Assembly (NCBI GenBank): GCA_964434165.1
Contig: CAYSUS010000024.1
Span: 1-64,000, forward strand
DNA from: CAYSUS01 sp964434165
GTDB lineage: Bacteria > Planctomycetota > Planctomycetia > Pirellulales > Thermoguttaceae
Direction: 5' to 3'
DNA length: 64,000 bases
Below are positions 17,922 to 25,765 of this stretch, in pieces. Position numbers and translations under genes: made by a program. Position 1 is the first letter of the stretch, and each line of letters opens with the position of its first letter. The notes under the pieces are model-generated. The model saw only the letters and a program-made list of their open reading frames with translations. It had not been told where the DNA came from and did no database searches.

Positions 17922-19334
17922 ATGACGCCCAAAGAAGTATTGGCCCTGTGTCGCGAGAAGGACGTGAAGGCCGTGGACCTGCGGTTCATGGATTTTCCCG
18001 GCCTCTGGCAGCACTTCACCATCCCGGTCGACAAACTGGACGAGGACGTGTTCGAGGACGGCCTGGGGTTCGACGGGTCGAGCATCCGTGGATGGCAGCG
18101 GATCAACGAAAGCGACATGCTCGTTGTGCCGCAGCCGGAGACGGCCAACCTGGACCCGTTCTGCGAGATCACGACCCTTTCGATGATCTGCAATATCCAG
18201 GACCCGATCACCCGCGAGGATTACTCCCGCGATCCGCGCAACGTCGCGCGCAAGGCTGCCAACTACCTGAAGAGCACCGGCATCGCCGACACGTGCTTCG
18301 TGGGTCCGGAGGCCGAGTTCTTCATCTTCGACGACATTCGTTACGACCAGACCTCGGACCACGGGTTCTACTTCGTCGATAGCGTCGAGGGCCAGTGGAA
18401 CCGGGGCAAGGACGAGGGGCCCAACCTCGGCTACAAGCTCCGATACAAGGAAGGCTACTTCCCGGTGCCGCCCGCCGACAGCCTGATGGATCTCCGCAAC
18501 GAGATGATGGTCATGATGATCGAATGCGGGATCGACATCGAGGCCCAGCACCACGAGGTAGCCACGGGTGGCCAGGCCGAAATCGACATGAAGTTCGATC
18601 AGCTCGTTTCCACGGCCGACAAGGTGATGCTCTACAAGTACATCGCCAAGAACGTCGCGCGCAAGCACAACAAGGTCGTGACCTTCATGCCCAAGCCGCT
18701 GTTCGCCGACAACGGGTCGGGCATGCACACGCACCTCTCCCTGTGGAAGGGCGGCGAGCCCCTTTTCGCCGGCAGCGGCTATGCCGGCCTCAGCGAGATG
18801 GCGCTGTACGCCATCGGCGGGCTGCTCAAGCACGCCCCGTCCGTTTGCGCTTTCTCCAATCCCACGACCAACAGCTACAAGCGCTTGGTCCCGGGGTTTG
18901 AAGCCCCGGTCAACCTCGCCTACTCGCAGCGCAACCGGTCGGCCTCGGTCCGCATCCCCATGTACAGCGCAAGCCCTAAAGCCAAGCGCCTGGAGTTCCG
19001 CTGCCCCGACCCGAGCTGCAATCCCTACCTGGCCTTCTCGGCCATGCTGATGGCGATGATCGACGGGATCCAGAACAAGGTTGATCCGGGCGAGCCGCTG
19101 GACAAGGATATCTACGATCTCTCGCCGGAGGAGATGAAAGACGTCCCCACGACCCCGGGCTCGCTCGACGAGGCGCTCCGCGCCCTGCGCGAGGACCACG
19201 AGTTCCTGCTCCGCGGCGACGTCTTCACGCCCGACGTAATCGACACGTGGATCTGGTACAAGTCGGAGAACGAGGTGGACGCCATCCGCCTGCGCCCGCA
19301 CCCGTTCGAGTTCTGTCTGTACGCGGATATCTAG
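17922..19334 (+). CDS. glnA: Glutamine synthetase, type I
   Basis: 470 residues, the normal GSI length. The N-terminal beta-grasp (residues about 15-97) has VDLRFMDFPGLWQHFTIPV and GLGFDGSSIRGWQ. The catalytic domain has FVGPEAEFFIFDD, HHEVATGGQAEIDMKFD, GSGMHTHLSLWK and NRSASVRIPMYS. Tyr398 in KDIYDLSPEE corresponds to the adenylylation site of enterobacterial GlnA, suggesting the type I-beta class and possible covalent regulation. It makes glutamine from glutamate and ammonia in the cytosol. It sits alone behind an inverted-repeat leader, with no ntrB/ntrC or P-II gene in view. Confidence 0.97.
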   Translation: MTPKEVLALCREKDVKAVDLRFMDFPGLWQHFTIPVDKLDEDVFEDGLGFDGSSIRGWQRINESDMLVVPQPETANLDPFCEITTLSMICNIQDPITREDYSRDPRNVARKAANYLKSTGIADTCFVGPEAEFFIFDDIRYDQTSDHGFYFVDSVEGQWNRGKDEGPNLGYKLRYKEGYFPVPPADSLMDLRNEMMVMMIECGIDIEAQHHEVATGGQAEIDMKFDQLVSTADKVMLYKYIAKNVARKHNKVVTFMPKPLFADNGSGMHTHLSLWKGGEPLFAGSGYAGLSEMALYAIGGLLKHAPSVCAFSNPTTNSYKRLVPGFEAPVNLAYSQRNRSASVRIPMYSASPKAKRLEFRCPDPSCNPYLAFSAMLMAMIDGIQNKVDPGEPLDKDIYDLSPEEMKDVPTTPGSLDEALRALREDHEFLLRGDVFTPDVIDTWIWYKSENEVDAIRLRPHPFEFCLYADI

Positions 19335-19344
19335 CGGTCAGTGG

Positions 19345-19440
19345 CTGGCGGTGAGTGGGTGGAGCCGTGCTTCGTGCTCGCGTGCGACGTACTCGATCTG
19401 GAGTGTTCAGCACGAGAGGACGTGGTACGGAGCACGGCGG
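19345..19440. repeat. Dispersed repeat (GTGCTTCGTGCTCG family), copy 1
   Basis: Contains GTGAGTGGGTGGAGCC then GTGCTTCGTGCTCG and GACGTACTCG. Related strings occur at 30400-30500 and 49285-49425. It lies between the converging glnA and Uma2 ends. Confidence 0.4.
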
Positions 19441-19467
19441 CTCCACCATTCCGACCTCCGGCTTTCC

Positions 19468-20016
19468 TCACCGCCGGAAGACTACGACGAGCGGAATCGC
19501 AAGGCCCGGGACGACGTCCTCGCCGCTGCGCACGTCGGTTTTGGTCAACACGCGGATGTCGCTCAGGCTTCGGTAGACCGTCGCGGTGCGGCTTTCCGGT
19601 GAGGGCACCCACACCAGGCGGCAGCCGGCTTCGAGCCAGTCGCCCACGTTGGCCAGGACTCCGCTGGCCCGGTCCTCTGGAGCAAGCACCTCCACCGTCA
19701 GGTCCGGCGGGCCCTCGAAGTAGCCGCGCTGCGGCTCTTGCGTGGCCCGCTCCGCGCGGACAAAAGCCACATCTCGTGCCCTGACCGTGTCCGGGTCGCG
19801 GTCAATCCAGAAGCCCGTTCCGGCGAGATACGCGTTTCCGAGTCGCTTGTCGTGCACCCAGCTACCCAGCCGGCCCGCAAGACTCATCCCGATCCGGCCG
19901 TGCTTCGCTGCGGCTGGTGACCTGGTCTGGAGCAGACCGCGCGTCAACTCGCATCGTCCCAGGCCTGGGGCTTCAAGCAATTGGCCGGCAATCATGACGG
20001 GACTGGCGGCTGCCAT
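19468..20016 (-). CDS. Uma2-family (DUF820) PD-(D/E)XK-like protein
   Basis: 182 residues from the ATG at 20016, the start that matches the family's N-terminus. The family pattern is clear: CELTRGLL, KHGRIGMSLAGRLGSWV, GTGFWIDRDPDTVRARDVAFV and the nuclease-core strand PDLTVEVLAPEDR. A GDWLEAGCRLVWVPSPESRTATVY tail follows. Uma2-like proteins have a restriction-endonuclease-like fold and occur in many copies in cyanobacteria and planctomycetes; their biological role is not established. It is divergent from metG with a 220-base gap. Confidence 0.85.
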   Translation of the reverse strand: MAAASPVMIAGQLLEAPGLGRCELTRGLLQTRSPAAAKHGRIGMSLAGRLGSWVHDKRLGNAYLAGTGFWIDRDPDTVRARDVAFVRAERATQEPQRGYFEGPPDLTVEVLAPEDRASGVLANVGDWLEAGCRLVWVPSPESRTATVYRSLSDIRVLTKTDVRSGEDVVPGLAIPLVVVFRR

Positions 20017-20236
20017 GGCTCCAAGCGAGGCTAGCCCAACGACCGAATCCGCGTCAACACCCCCCTCTCGGCTGCCTCTCGCTCGGGTCCTGCAACGCCC
20101 TCCCCCGCGCGGACCGGCTTCGCTACAATACGCCTTTTCGTCTCCTGGTCCGGCCGTCGCGAGAAGCGAACCGTGCTCCCCGCGGGCGTGTCGCGCAGAA
20201 GATGCTGCGGAAATCTCGGCCCCGCATGGAGTCCGC

Positions 20237-22270
20237 ATGAGTCAGCGAAAGATCCTCGTGACCAGCGCCCTGCCCTACGCCAACGGGCACATTCACATCG
20301 GGCACCTGGTCGAGTACATCCAGACCGACATCTGGGTCCGCTTCCAGAAGCTTCGCGGGCACCGGTGCATCTACCTCTGCGCCGACGACACTCACGGCAC
20401 GGCGATCATGATCCGCGCCCGGCAAGAGGGGATCCGCGAGGAGGAGCTGATCGCCGAGATGCGCGAAGCCCACGTCCGCGACTTCAGCGGATTCGACATC
20501 GAGTTCGATAACTACGGCAGCACGAACAGCCCTGAGAACCGCTCGCTTTGCGGCGAGTTCTGGGCCGCGCTTCGCAAGGCCGACATGGTGCACGAGCAGG
20601 ACGTGACCCAGCTTTACGACGTGGACGCGGGCACGTTCCTCGCCGACCGCTTCGTCAAGGGGACCTGCCCGGTTTGCGAGCTACCCAACCAGTACGGCGA
20701 CAGCTGCGATAACGGGCATCACTACAGCCCCGTCGAGCTGATCTCGCCGATCAGCACGCTCTCGGGCACCACGCCCGAGGTCCGCACGGCCAAGCACCTG
20801 TTTGTCCAGATCGAGAAGCTGCATGGCTTCCTCGCCGAGTGGACCCAGTGCGGCGACCATCTCCAGCCGGAGATCGCCAACTACCTCAAGGGGCACTTCC
20901 TCGGCGAACCGCTCCGCGACTGGGACGTGTCGCGCCCCGCCCCCTACTTCGGTTTCGAGATCCCCGATTCGCCGGGCAACTACTGGTACGTCTGGTTCGA
21001 TGCCCCGATCGGCTACATCGCCTCGACCCTCGAGTGGTGCAAGCGCTCGGGCGAGGACTTCGATTCTTGGTGGGCCTCGGACCAGACCGAGATCCACCAC
21101 TTCATCGGCAAGGACATCACCTACTTCCACACGCTGTTCTGGCCCGCGATGCTCGAGGTCTCGCGGTTCAGCCTGCCGCGCAGCATCCGCATCCACGGGT
21201 TCCTCACCGTCGACGGCGAGAAGATGTCGAAGACCAAGGGGACGTTCATCCAGGCGGCCACCTACCTGGAGTACCTCGACCCGTCGTACCTGCGGTACTA
21301 CTACGCCTCGAAGCTCACGCCCCGCGTGGACGACATCGACTTGAGCTTCGACGACTTGGCCGACAAGGCCGACGCCGACCTCGTAGGCAAAGTGGTTAAC
21401 CTGGCCAGCCGCACGGCCAAGTTCGCTGTCAGGACCGGCCTGGCCGAGAGATACCCGGACGACGGCGGGCTGTTCGCCCAGACCGCCGCCGACGGCGACC
21501 AGATCGCCGAGGCCTACGAGGCCTGCGACTACAACCGCGCCGTGCGCCTGGTAATGGCGGCCGCGGACCGGGCGAACCAGTACGTCGAGCGGATGGAGCC
21601 CTGGAAGTTGCAGAACGATCCGGAAAAGGCCCTGCAGCTTCAGGACGTGTGCACCGTGGGCTTGAATCTGTTCCGGCAGATCGCGGTCTATCTCGCGCCG
21701 GTGCTCCCGCGTCTCGCGCGGCAGACCGGCGAGCTGCTGGGCCGGCCCATCGAGCGGTGGGACGAGTCGAAGACTCCCCTAACGGGGACGCCGGTCAGCA
21801 AGTTCAAGCACATGCTCCAGCGCGTGGATCGCAAGGGGATCGAGGCCATGATCGCGGCCAGCCGCGAGGCCCCGCCCTCGACGCCGCCCCAGGCGGCAGC
21901 CGTTTCGCAACAGGACGAGCTTGTGGCCGAGCCGCTGGCCGAGGAGTGCACGATCGACGACTTCGTGAAGGTCGACCTCCGCGTGGCCGAGGTGCTCGCC
22001 GCCGAGGACGTGCCCGAGGCCAAGAAGCTCCTCAAGCTCACGCTGAGCCTGGGCGGGGCGCATCGCCGCACCGTGTTCGCCGGGATCAAGGCGGCCTACG
22101 ATCCGCAGCAGCTCGTCGGCCGGCTCGTCATCCTGGCCGCCAACCTCGCCCCGCGCAAGATGAAATTCGGCGTGAGCGAGGGCATGGTCTTGGCCGCCGG
22201 GCCGGGCGAGGCGGACGTGTTCCTGCTCCAGCCCGACGAGGGCGCCAAGCCGGGCCAGCGGGTGCACTAG
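20237..22270 (+). CDS. metG: Methionyl-tRNA synthetase with C-terminal tRNA-binding domain
   Basis: 677 residues from the ATG at 20237; the frame is open upstream but homology begins at MSQRKILVTSALPYANGHIH. HIGH motif is HIGH in NGHIHIGHLVEY, and the KMSKS motif is DGEKMSKTKGTF. The C-terminal EMAP/TRBD-like domain (DDFVKVDLRVAEVL onward, residues about 575-677) matches bacterial MetG dimerisation and tRNA-binding modules. The zinc knuckle reads CPVCELPNQYGDSCDNGHHY, so the fourth expected cysteine is missing, with two histidines close by. The enzyme charges initiator and elongator tRNA-Met. Confidence 0.95.
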   Translation: MSQRKILVTSALPYANGHIHIGHLVEYIQTDIWVRFQKLRGHRCIYLCADDTHGTAIMIRARQEGIREEELIAEMREAHVRDFSGFDIEFDNYGSTNSPENRSLCGEFWAALRKADMVHEQDVTQLYDVDAGTFLADRFVKGTCPVCELPNQYGDSCDNGHHYSPVELISPISTLSGTTPEVRTAKHLFVQIEKLHGFLAEWTQCGDHLQPEIANYLKGHFLGEPLRDWDVSRPAPYFGFEIPDSPGNYWYVWFDAPIGYIASTLEWCKRSGEDFDSWWASDQTEIHHFIGKDITYFHTLFWPAMLEVSRFSLPRSIRIHGFLTVDGEKMSKTKGTFIQAATYLEYLDPSYLRYYYASKLTPRVDDIDLSFDDLADKADADLVGKVVNLASRTAKFAVRTGLAERYPDDGGLFAQTAADGDQIAEAYEACDYNRAVRLVMAAADRANQYVERMEPWKLQNDPEKALQLQDVCTVGLNLFRQIAVYLAPVLPRLARQTGELLGRPIERWDESKTPLTGTPVSKFKHMLQRVDRKGIEAMIAASREAPPSTPPQAAAVSQQDELVAEPLAEECTIDDFVKVDLRVAEVLAAEDVPEAKKLLKLTLSLGGAHRRTVFAGIKAAYDPQQLVGRLVILAANLAPRKMKFGVSEGMVLAAGPGEADVFLLQPDEGAKPGQRVH

Positions 22271-22453
22271 GCCGCCGCCTCCAGAGCGCATCGCTCGGGA
22301 GGCGGAAGTGGTCGTCCGCCGGCATCGGAAAGGTTTGCGAAACTGGGCAAGTTGGGAAGATCGCCGATTTGGTCTAGAACGATTCCCCGCGATTCGTTAC
22401 CATGCGCTGCCCTATTGGGGGACCGCAAGGCGGCGAGGTCATCCCGGCCGCGG

Positions 22454-22726
22454 TCACGGCGCGAGAAGCGAGAGGGCGAGGATCGTGGCGAGCACGCCTG
22501 CCACCCCCAGGATGATCCACCAGAGGGGACGACCGGACCAGGGCCGCGTGTCGGCTGTCACATAGGCGCCGCAGTATGGGCACCGGGGGGCGTCCTCGTA
22601 CACTTCGGCGCCGCACTCCGGACAGGGAATCGTTTCGATCTCGTCGTCTCCCACGTCGGGCTCCGGGAACTCGTTGTCGTCCAGTTCGCGCCCGGAACGC
22701 TCGAACTCAAAATCGTCGTACCCCAT
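22454..22726 (-). CDS. Small zinc-ribbon membrane protein
   Basis: 90 residues from the ATG at 22726. An acidic N-terminus (MGYDDFEFERSGRELDDNEF) is followed by a zinc ribbon, CPECG-x12-CPYCG, and one C-terminal TM helix (PLWWIILGVAGVLATILALSLL). This layout of acidic head, ribbon and single membrane anchor is common among small planctomycete proteins of unknown function. A longer start at 22810 is possible but adds low-complexity sequence. It is divergent from the LysM gene. Confidence 0.7.
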   Translation of the reverse strand: MGYDDFEFERSGRELDDNEFPEPDVGDDEIETIPCPECGAEVYEDAPRCPYCGAYVTADTRPWSGRPLWWIILGVAGVLATILALSLLAP

Positions 22727-22947
22727 TTTCGAATTCGTCTCGTCCCTTCCAGCCCCAGAAACGGCCCGCCCCATGCGACGTGCGAGGGATCGCTGCCGCG
22801 GTGGGATCAATCAAAGCGAGTTGAGCGCCCTGCCTCTGAGGGCATTGTCGGTGCCGAGGCGGTCTTTCGGAAGGGCTCCTCGCCCGGTCCCCCTCGGACA
22901 GGCCGCACCGGCTCGCCGGAGCCCGTGATCCATCAAGGAGGAGGATC

Positions 22948-24066
22948 ATGAATTCCGTGAAGAATCTGGCCCTGATGGTGTTGCTGGCCGGGGCTGCGTA
23001 CGTTGCCTATGAGCACATCTCGGGGGGGGGGGCGAGCGAGCCGCCGCCCGGGGCCCCATCCGAGGCGGCCGAGGTGCCCAAGGTCGAGGTGCCCGGGATG
23101 GACCGCGCGGGTCTTGCTCCACCCCGGGTGGCCGAGGGGGGGCGTACGATCGGTACCGAGGCGCCGCCTTTCATGCCCGGCAAAATGGACTCCGCGAGCG
23201 ATCCCCTCCCTGCGCCGGGCCGCGAGATCGCAGTTCCATCCCGCGCGGCTGGATTCGACGCTCCCCGAAGCAACCTGGGGGCCGAAAGCCGCCCTTGGGC
23301 CGAGACGCTCTCGACGACCGGGCCGAGCCGGGAAGGGGCCGCGGACCGCGTGACGGCTTCGGCCGAGGCGCCGGCGGGTCCTGAGGACGACGTCATCCGC
23401 GAGCCGTTCATCCGGTGTATGGAGGCCGCCCACGCCAAGCTGGCCCGCGATGAGTTCACCGATGTGCTGACGCAACTGAGCGAATGGCACAACCATCCCG
23501 ATTTGACCCCGGCAGAGGGCGAGAAACTGGTCGAGCTGCTTGATCAGCTGGCCGGCAGCGTGATCTACTCGCGGGAGCATCTGCTGGCGCCCGCCCACGT
23601 GGTCAAGCCGGGCGACACGCTGCCCGAGATCGCCCGTGCCAACGGCGTCCCCTGGGAGCTGTTGGCCAAGATCAACGGCGTTCGCGACCCGAACGCCCTG
23701 CGGCCCGAGGAGGAGATCAAGGTCGTGCCCGGGCCGTTCCACGCCGTGATTCGCCTGGCCGACCGGGAACTGACGTTGCTCCTGCAAGGCAAGCTCTACG
23801 CCGGCCGGTTCGCAATCGAGGCCGATTCCAGCCTGGAACGGTCGATCGGCAGTTATCAGGAGTACGAAGTCCTTCGCAAGTCGCCTGCCGAGCCGGATGC
23901 TCCTGGCGAGAAGGCCTTGGAACTGAGCGACGGCGTCACCCTCTGCGGCCCGGACAGCGGCACGCCCACCGCCGCCTCCCGCGGGACGATCCGCCTTGGG
24001 CGCCGCGACATCGGCGACGTTTGCGACATCCTCTCCGTCGGTTCCCGGGTAGTGATTGTACGCTAG
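22948..24066 (+). CDS. Membrane-anchored LysM protein with degenerate L,D-transpeptidase domain
   Basis: 372 residues. An N-terminal TM anchor (NLALMVLLAGAAYVAYEHI) is followed by a long Pro/Ala/Glu-rich linker. LysM lies at about residues 215-260 (HVVKPGDTLPEIARANGVPW, with NGVRDPNALRPEEEIKVV). The C-terminal about 110 residues resemble a YkuD L,D-transpeptidase (AVIRLADRELTLLLQGKLYAGRF, ILSVGSRVVIV), but the catalytic SxGC[IV]R motif reads SRGTIRL, with Thr347 in place of Cys. It probably binds peptidoglycan or other glycan without cross-linking it. An 11-G homopolymer at 23022-23032, just after the TM codons, could slip and switch the frame. RBS GGAGGAGG precedes the ATG. Confidence 0.75.
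   Translation: MNSVKNLALMVLLAGAAYVAYEHISGGGASEPPPGAPSEAAEVPKVEVPGMDRAGLAPPRVAEGGRTIGTEAPPFMPGKMDSASDPLPAPGREIAVPSRAAGFDAPRSNLGAESRPWAETLSTTGPSREGAADRVTASAEAPAGPEDDVIREPFIRCMEAAHAKLARDEFTDVLTQLSEWHNHPDLTPAEGEKLVELLDQLAGSVIYSREHLLAPAHVVKPGDTLPEIARANGVPWELLAKINGVRDPNALRPEEEIKVVPGPFHAVIRLADRELTLLLQGKLYAGRFAIEADSSLERSIGSYQEYEVLRKSPAEPDAPGEKALELSDGVTLCGPDSGTPTAASRGTIRLGRRDIGDVCDILSVGSRVVIVR
23022..23032 (+). repeat. Poly-G tract (11 bases) in the 5' coding region of the LysM gene
   Basis: Eleven consecutive G bases encode Gly residues immediately after the membrane anchor. A change of one base would shift the frame and truncate the protein. It may be a contingency tract or merely an unstable or mis-sequenced homopolymer. 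Confidence 0.6.
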
Positions 24067-24185
24067 CCTGACTCCGGTTTCGGCCCGGCGTACGGGGCGG
24101 CGCCCCTTTCGCGGAGCGGCGCAAGCTGCTATACACGTGCGCCGGGGGAGTGCGTGGACACACACCGGGATAAGGGGAGGACCGC

Positions 24186-24758
24186 ATGTATGACAAAGAA
24201 GCCCTGGTGGCGCTGGTGCGTTTGAAGGCACTGAAGTTCGGGCATTTCACGTTGGCCTCGGGCAAAAAGGCCAGCTACTACCTGGACGGGAAACAGGTCA
24301 CTCTCGATCCGGCGGGAGCGCGACTGGTGGCCGAGGGCATGCTCGACCTGCTCGATCCGGAGGAACTGCCCGACGCCGTCGGAGGCATGTCGATCGGCGC
24401 CGACCCGATCACGGCGGCGGTGGTGACGATGTCGGCGGTCCGCGGCACGCCGGTCCGCGGTTTCATGGTCCGCAAGGAGGCCAAAGGGCACGGCACGAAC
24501 CAATACCTGGAAGGGCCTGTGCAGCCGGACGAGCGCGTCGTGGTGGTGGAGGACGTAGTGACCACTGGCGGGTCATCGCTGGTGGCTATCGAGCGGTGCG
24601 AGGCCTTCGGGCTGATGGTGGTGGGGGTGCTGGCCGTGGTGGATCGCATGGAGGGCGGAGCCAAGGCGTTTCGCGAGCGGGGTTATCCGTTCAAGAGCCT
24701 GCTGACGATCCGCGACTTCGGCATCGAGCCGCCTGAAGTCGCCGCCGAATCGGGGTGA
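24186..24758 (+). CDS. pyrE: Orotate phosphoribosyltransferase
   Basis: 190 residues. The ATG at 24186 has GGGGAGG 5 bases upstream. The PRPP-binding motif is VVVVEDVVTTGGSSL, and FTLASGKKASYYLDGKQVTL is the typical orotate-binding start. It transfers ribose-phosphate from PRPP to orotate to form OMP in pyrimidine synthesis. A TGCTATACA extended -10-like string at 24127-24135 may be its promoter. The stop overlaps the GTG of the next gene (GTGA), suggesting coupled translation. Confidence 0.95.
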   Translation: MYDKEALVALVRLKALKFGHFTLASGKKASYYLDGKQVTLDPAGARLVAEGMLDLLDPEELPDAVGGMSIGADPITAAVVTMSAVRGTPVRGFMVRKEAKGHGTNQYLEGPVQPDERVVVVEDVVTTGGSSLVAIERCEAFGLMVVGVLAVVDRMEGGAKAFRERGYPFKSLLTIRDFGIEPPEVAAESG

Positions 24759-25552
24759 AGGTTGACGGCCCCGCGGCCGACACCAGAGGAAGGCGCGATC
24801 CGCCCGACCGACGCGCGCCGTCCCCTGTCCTCCACCCTCGACGGCACACGGCCTTGGAAACCTCGCTGCACCGCGCCTTGAAGGAGCACTATGCGGAGCC
24901 CGGCGCCCGCTTCGAGGTGCCGCTGCAAGGGTTTCGCATCGACGTGGTCTGCGGTCGCCGCCTGATCGAGATCCAGCACGGCACGCTGTCGGCCATCCGC
25001 GACAAGGTCCGCCGCCTGCTCGTGTGCTACCGCGTGACCGTGGTCAAGCCGATCGTGGCTGGCAAGTTGCTGGTGAAGCTCGATCGCCGCGGCGGCACTC
25101 CGGTCGCGCGGCGCCGCAGCCCCAAGCGGGGCTCCGCGATCGACGTGTTCCAGGAATTGATCCACTTCACGCGGATATTTCCCCATCCGCGCCTCACGCT
25201 GGAGGTGCCCCTGGTCCAGATCGAGGAGCGTCGCTACCCGGGCCACGGACGGCGCCGGTGGCGACGGGCGACCGACCAGGTGGTTGAGGATCAGGCGCTG
25301 CTTGCCATCGACCGCGCCTACCGGCTTCGCACGCCGGCCGACGTAGCCCGGCTGATCGCCTGTCCCTTGCCCGACCCGTTCCACACCGCGCATCTGGCCG
25401 AGGGCCTGGGCGTCCCCCGCTGGTTCGCGCAGCAGATCGCCTACTGCCTGCGCAAGATCGGCGCGGCGAGTGTCGTCGGCAAGCAAGGCAACGCCCGGCT
25501 GTACGCGTGGGAGACGCGCGAGGGGCGAACGCCACTTGCCAAGGTGGCGTGA
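24755..25552 (+). CDS. Conserved hypothetical protein, possible PD-(D/E)XK nuclease fold
   Basis: 265 residues starting at a GTG that overlaps the pyrE stop. After a disordered Arg/Pro-rich N-terminus (residues 1-32), the region RFEVPLQGFRIDVVCGRRLIEIQHG has strand-Asp-strand-Glu-x-Gln spacing like a restriction-endonuclease core with Gln in place of Lys. Next come a basic stretch (RRGGTPVARRRSPKRGS), VFQELIHFTRIFPHPRLTLEVPLVQIEERRYPGHG, and a C-terminal winged-helix-like tail (HTAHLAEGLGVPRWFAQQIA, CLRKIGAASVVGKQGNARLY). I have no firm function. A nucleic-acid-binding or cleaving role is inference from the motif layout only. Confidence 0.6.
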   Translation: MKVDGPAADTRGRRDPPDRRAPSPVLHPRRHTALETSLHRALKEHYAEPGARFEVPLQGFRIDVVCGRRLIEIQHGTLSAIRDKVRRLLVCYRVTVVKPIVAGKLLVKLDRRGGTPVARRRSPKRGSAIDVFQELIHFTRIFPHPRLTLEVPLVQIEERRYPGHGRRRWRRATDQVVEDQALLAIDRAYRLRTPADVARLIACPLPDPFHTAHLAEGLGVPRWFAQQIAYCLRKIGAASVVGKQGNARLYAWETREGRTPLAKVA

Positions 25553-25683
25553 CGGTGCGAGGAAACCAGGCCGGGACCCTTTGGCGCGCAAGCGCTTTGC
25601 CGGCGGCGGGCAGCGCGGGCACCGCAACGGGGTCCTCGAAGCCCGGCAGGTCGCCCCGGGGGCCCGAGAGGGAGGCACGATTC

Positions 25684-25692
25684 TGCTATAAT
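25684..25692 (+). promoter_or_regulatory. Extended -10 promoter upstream of the hemX-hemA operon
   Basis: TGCTATAAT: a perfect TATAAT (25687-25692) with the TGn extension. The -35 region is poor (CCGAGA), as is usual for extended -10 promoters. The start would be near 25700, about 65 bases before the HemX ATG. Confidence 0.6.
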
Positions 25693-25765
25693 AGGGTAGT
25701 GCGCGCCCCCGCCAGCCGCCATCACGCCGGTTGCCACGCCCGCTCGAAGCCGACCGACCGCTCTC

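Noticed and set aside
17451..19301. 616-codon minus-strand open frame opposite glnA
   Set aside because: Antisense to an unmistakable glutamine synthetase; His/Val/Gly-rich shadow composition.
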